Positions 5,071 to 6,733 of a DNA stretch of 6,733 nucleotides are shown piece by piece; position 1 is the first letter of the stretch, and the number at the start of each line of letters is the position of its first letter. The notes below the pieces were generated by a model, which saw nothing but the letters and a program-made list of their open reading frames with translations, was not told the DNA's origin and did not search any database. The stretch comes from an uncultured Sulfitobacter sp. (GTDB taxonomy: Bacteria; Pseudomonadota; Alphaproteobacteria; Rhodobacterales; Rhodobacteraceae): NCBI GenBank assembly GCA_937923365.1, contig CALAIJ010000081.1:1-6733 (forward strand). Reading direction: 5' to 3'. Both the position numbers and the translations under genes were made by a program.

Positions 5071-5112
5071 TCGGCATGGCTGTTCGTGCCCCATGGTAAG
5101 GAAAGAATTCAA

Positions 5113-5487
5113 ATGGCCCACATCGTGGACGTTCACGTTGGCAAGCGGATCCGGCAACGGCGCTGGCTGACAGGTATGACACAGCAAAAACTGGCGGAGC
5201 TTGTGGGGATCAAGTTCCAGCAAATCCAGAAGTACGAGACAGGTGCAAACCGCGTCAGTGCCTCTCGGCTTTGGGACATCGCCGATGCGCTTGACGTGCA
5301 GGTGTCCTTCTTCTTCGAAGGTCTTAAAGAAGATGCGCAGGCGCTTGCAGAGGGCGAGGCGGGTGTGCCGCTGGACCTTATGGGTGATAAAGAGGCGATG
5401 GACCTTGTCCGCTCCTATTATGCCATTCCCGAAAACCAGCGCCGCCGCCTGTTTGAGCTGGCCCGCGTGCTCAGCGACGTCGCTTAA
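5113..5487 (+). CDS. XRE-family transcriptional regulator (PraR/SinR-like, alphaproteobacterial type)
   Basis: The 124-residue protein opens MAHIVDVHVGKRIRQRRW and has a Cro/cI helix-turn-helix at about residues 11-66 (GMTQQKLAELVGIKFQQIQKYETGANRVSASRLWDIADALDV), with the recognition helix around KFQQIQKYE. A short C-terminal helical segment (residues 92-124, ending RRRLFELARVLSDVA) probably serves dimerisation. This compact protein is highly conserved across alphaproteobacteria; relatives include the rhizobial regulator PraR, implicated in biofilm, quorum-sensing and stress control, though the target genes here are unknown. The ATG at 5113 fits the conserved N-terminus and has AAGGA at 5098-5102 upstream, with a ten-base gap that is slightly long. 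The in-frame ATG at 5086 adds nine residues that do not fit the family. hisN follows after a terminator. Confidence 0.93.
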   Translation: MAHIVDVHVGKRIRQRRWLTGMTQQKLAELVGIKFQQIQKYETGANRVSASRLWDIADALDVQVSFFFEGLKEDAQALAEGEAGVPLDLMGDKEAMDLVRSYYAIPENQRRRLFELARVLSDVA

Positions 5488-5522
5488 CACAGATTTGGTC
5501 GCGGGGGTGCCAACCTGCGCGC

Positions 5523-5539
5523 CAAGCCTCTTTGGCTTG
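5523..5539 (+). other. Short hairpin ahead of the XRE terminator
   Basis: CAAGCC (5523-5528) pairs with GGCTTG (5534-5539) around TCTTT. It ends one base before the terminator stem, giving two stacked hairpins between the XRE and hisN genes. Confidence 0.4.
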
Positions 5540-5540
5540 C

Positions 5541-5570
5541 AAAGGTCTGCCTAAGCTGGCAGGCCTTTTT
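5541..5570 (+). terminator. Intrinsic terminator after the XRE gene, abutting the hisN start
   Basis: AAAGGTCTGCC (5541-5551) pairs with GGCAGGCCTTT (5558-5568) in an 11-bp stem with one G-T wobble and a TAAGCT loop. The T run extends through 5570. The hisN ATG begins two bases later, so the only ribosome-binding-site-like sequence for hisN (GCAGG, 5559-5563) is inside the 3' arm. Confidence 0.85.
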
Positions 5571-5571
5571 C

Positions 5572-6372
5572 ATGAGCACAGCATCCCGTTTTGACCCCGA
5601 TATCGCGCGCGTCGCGCACTTGATGGCAGATGCCGCACGCGCAGCCATCTTGCCCTATTTCCGCAGTGTCGACCTTGCCGCCGATAACAAGTTGCAAGAC
5701 GCCTATGATCCCGTCACCGAAGCTGACCGCGCATCAGAGCGGGCAATGCGGGAAATTCTGGGCCGCGAACGCCCCGATGATGCAATTCTGGGCGAGGAAT
5801 ACGGCACCACGGACGGAACCTCCGGCCTTACATGGGTGCTTGATCCGATCGACGGGACCCGCGCATTTGTGAGTGGGACGCCCACATGGGGTGTGTTGAT
5901 CTCTGTGTCAGACGGGCAGGGGCCGTTCTACGGGATCATCGACCAGCCTTACATCGCGGAGCGGTTTGAGGGGCGCCCGGACGGGGCCACGCTGGTTGGC
6001 CCCATGGGCACGCGACCCTTGCGCAGCCATGCCCCGCGCCCTTTGTCAGAGGCGGTTGTGTTCACCACCTTCCCCGAAGTCGGCACCGCGCAAGAGGGGG
6101 CGGCATTCCACAAGGTTGCCTCGCAAGCCAAGCTGACCCGCTATGGCATGGATTGTTATGCCTACGGCCTGATCGCCAGCGGACAGGTTGATCTGGTGAT
6201 CGAAGCGGGGCTGCAGGCCTACGACATCTGCGCACCCATTGCGGTGGTGCAGGCAGCAGGCGGAATTGTCACCGATTGGCAGGGCGGGCCTGCCCATCAC
6301 GGCGGGCAGGCCTTGGCCGCAGCCAATGCAGACATCCACGCAGAAGCACTGGCGATCCTCAAGCAGGGTTGA
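5572..6372 (+). CDS. hisN: Inositol-monophosphatase-family histidinol-phosphatase
   Basis: The 266-residue protein belongs to the metal-dependent inositol monophosphatase superfamily. Visible motifs are DPVTEADRASE (46-56), GEEYG (74-78, with metal-ligand Glu75), the family motif WVLDPIDGTRAFVSG (88-102, with Asp91 and Asp94) and the C-terminal motif YDICAPIAVVQAAGG (Asp218). The RAFVSG continuation and the YDICAP variant match proteins annotated HisN, which dephosphorylate L-histidinol phosphate in histidine biosynthesis. A broader sugar- or nucleotide-phosphatase role cannot be excluded from sequence alone. The protein is complete and cytoplasmic, with no signal peptide. The start at 5572 gives the usual N-terminal helix. 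The ribosome-binding site is weak and lies within the preceding terminator stem. The next in-frame Met (5623) would cut into the first helix. XRE regulator plus hisN is a pairing I recall from other Rhodobacterales. Confidence 0.86.
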   Translation: MSTASRFDPDIARVAHLMADAARAAILPYFRSVDLAADNKLQDAYDPVTEADRASERAMREILGRERPDDAILGEEYGTTDGTSGLTWVLDPIDGTRAFVSGTPTWGVLISVSDGQGPFYGIIDQPYIAERFEGRPDGATLVGPMGTRPLRSHAPRPLSEAVVFTTFPEVGTAQEGAAFHKVASQAKLTRYGMDCYAYGLIASGQVDLVIEAGLQAYDICAPIAVVQAAGGIVTDWQGGPAHHGGQALAAANADIHAEALAILKQG

Positions 6373-6476
6373 CGCAGCCACACCCGCACGCCTAGATAAA
6401 TGCGCATCGGTTCTTGGGTCCGCTTTCCATCGATGCCTGTCGAAGACTGAGGTGGACGCGAGGACGCGGGGCCCCC

Positions 6477-6733
6477 ATGACCGACATCATACTCAAAAAC
6501 GCCGATCATATCCTGACGATGGATGATGCCCGCGCAGAGCTTTCGGGCATGGATCTGCGCCTGTCAAACGGCACCATCTCCGAGATCGGCACCGGGCTCA
6601 GCGGCGCGGCAGAGGTCATCGACGTCAGCGGATGTGTCATCACTCCCGGCCTCGTGAACACGCACCATCACCTTTACCAAAGCATGACGCGCGCGGTGCC
6701 GGGTGGGCAGGATGCGCTGCTCTTTGGGTGGTT
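6477..6733 (+). CDS. Amidohydrolase resembling 8-oxoguanine deaminase, 5' part (truncated by window end)
   Basis: The frame from ATG 6477 stays open to the window edge, giving 85 residues. It starts MTDIILKNADHILTMDD, continues through the N-terminal beta-sandwich part (LRLSNGTISEIG, then VIDVSGCVITPGLVNTH) and reaches the zinc-binding HxH of the amidohydrolase superfamily as His63 and His65 in NTHHHLYQSMTRAVPGGQDALLFGW. The LVNTHHHLYQSxTRAVP run followed by an LFGW stretch is typical of the deaminase subgroup that includes 8-oxoguanine deaminase and the hydroxyatrazine-type enzymes; the first is my best guess. The remaining metal and substrate residues lie outside the window. A GAGG at 6460-6463 is rather far (13 bases) from the ATG. 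The 104-base gap from hisN shows no terminator, so co-transcription is possible. Confidence 0.85.
   Translation, partial: MTDIILKNADHILTMDDARAELSGMDLRLSNGTISEIGTGLSGAAEVIDVSGCVITPGLVNTHHHLYQSMTRAVPGGQDALLFGW

Larger units (their letters stand above)
4707..5112. other. AT-rich intergenic region between the LysR and XRE genes
   Basis: This 406-base stretch holds no convincing reading frame. Its first part has a hairpin without a T tract (GGGGGAAT 4757-4764 with ATTCCCCC 4776-4783), possibly the 3' end of the LysR transcript. From about 4840 to 5070 the composition turns clearly A+T-rich compared with the rest of the window. This part contains two dyads, at 4887-4900 and 5006-5022, and a possible promoter for the XRE gene at 5043-5070. 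Confidence 0.6.

Noticed and set aside
4950..6400. CGCCTAGATA occurring at about 4950 and again at about 6389
   Set aside because: A ten-base match with unrelated flanks is compatible with chance and neither site has a consistent position relative to a gene.
1..6733. tRNA genes, CRISPR arrays, transposases or phage genes
   Set aside because: No cloverleaf-like sequence with T-loop signature, no regularly spaced repeats and no transposase or integrase motifs were seen; the three palindromes are not spaced like a CRISPR array.

Overview
The window reads as chromosome of an alphaproteobacterium, most likely a marine Rhodobacterales (Roseobacter-group) member. The evidence is the GC-rich third-position codon use, the alphaproteobacterial form of the RNase P RNA, and closely family-like proteins (a DUF1127 protein divergent from a LysR regulator, a PraR/SinR-like XRE regulator next to an inositol-monophosphatase-type histidinol phosphatase, a Bax-inhibitor-1 protein beginning MADVNTIRT). 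This is inferred from remembered family resemblance, not from a search.

Layout, left to right. Bases 1-381 are the 3' end of an AmpD-type amidase. The RNase P RNA gene (rnpB, about 424-845) follows on the same strand with its own promoter. A gene-poor stretch (846-1209) holds an elaborate hairpin and a promoter for rpmG (ribosomal protein bL33, 1210-1377), which ends in a strong intrinsic terminator. Next is a decayed P-loop kinase-like pseudogene (about 1457-1764), then a tiny lipoprotein gene (1938-2096). This zone carries three copies of a 23-base GTAA-plus-palindrome element, two of them inverted between the convergent lipoprotein and DUF1272 genes.

Bases 2176-3705 are minus-strand genes: a DUF1272 zinc-ribbon protein, a seven-helix BI-1/YccA membrane protein with a clear terminator, and a DUF1127 protein. 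The DUF1127 gene is divergent from a LysR regulator (3828-4706), and the 122-base gap between them holds a T-N11-A dyad with additional half-sites. A 406-base, AT-rich, gene-free region with two dyads precedes the XRE regulator (5113-5487). A terminator lies between this regulator and the histidinol-phosphatase gene hisN (5572-6372), and hisN starts immediately after that terminator. The window closes with the 5' end of an amidohydrolase resembling 8-oxoguanine deaminase (6477 onward).

Most of the window is ordinary housekeeping and regulatory sequence. I see no mobile element with a transposase, no CRISPR array, no tRNA and no multi-gene defence or biosynthetic system. The points most worth a second look are the REP-like palindromes, the terminator that contains the probable hisN ribosome-binding site, the multiply damaged kinase pseudogene, and the dyads upstream of the two regulators.
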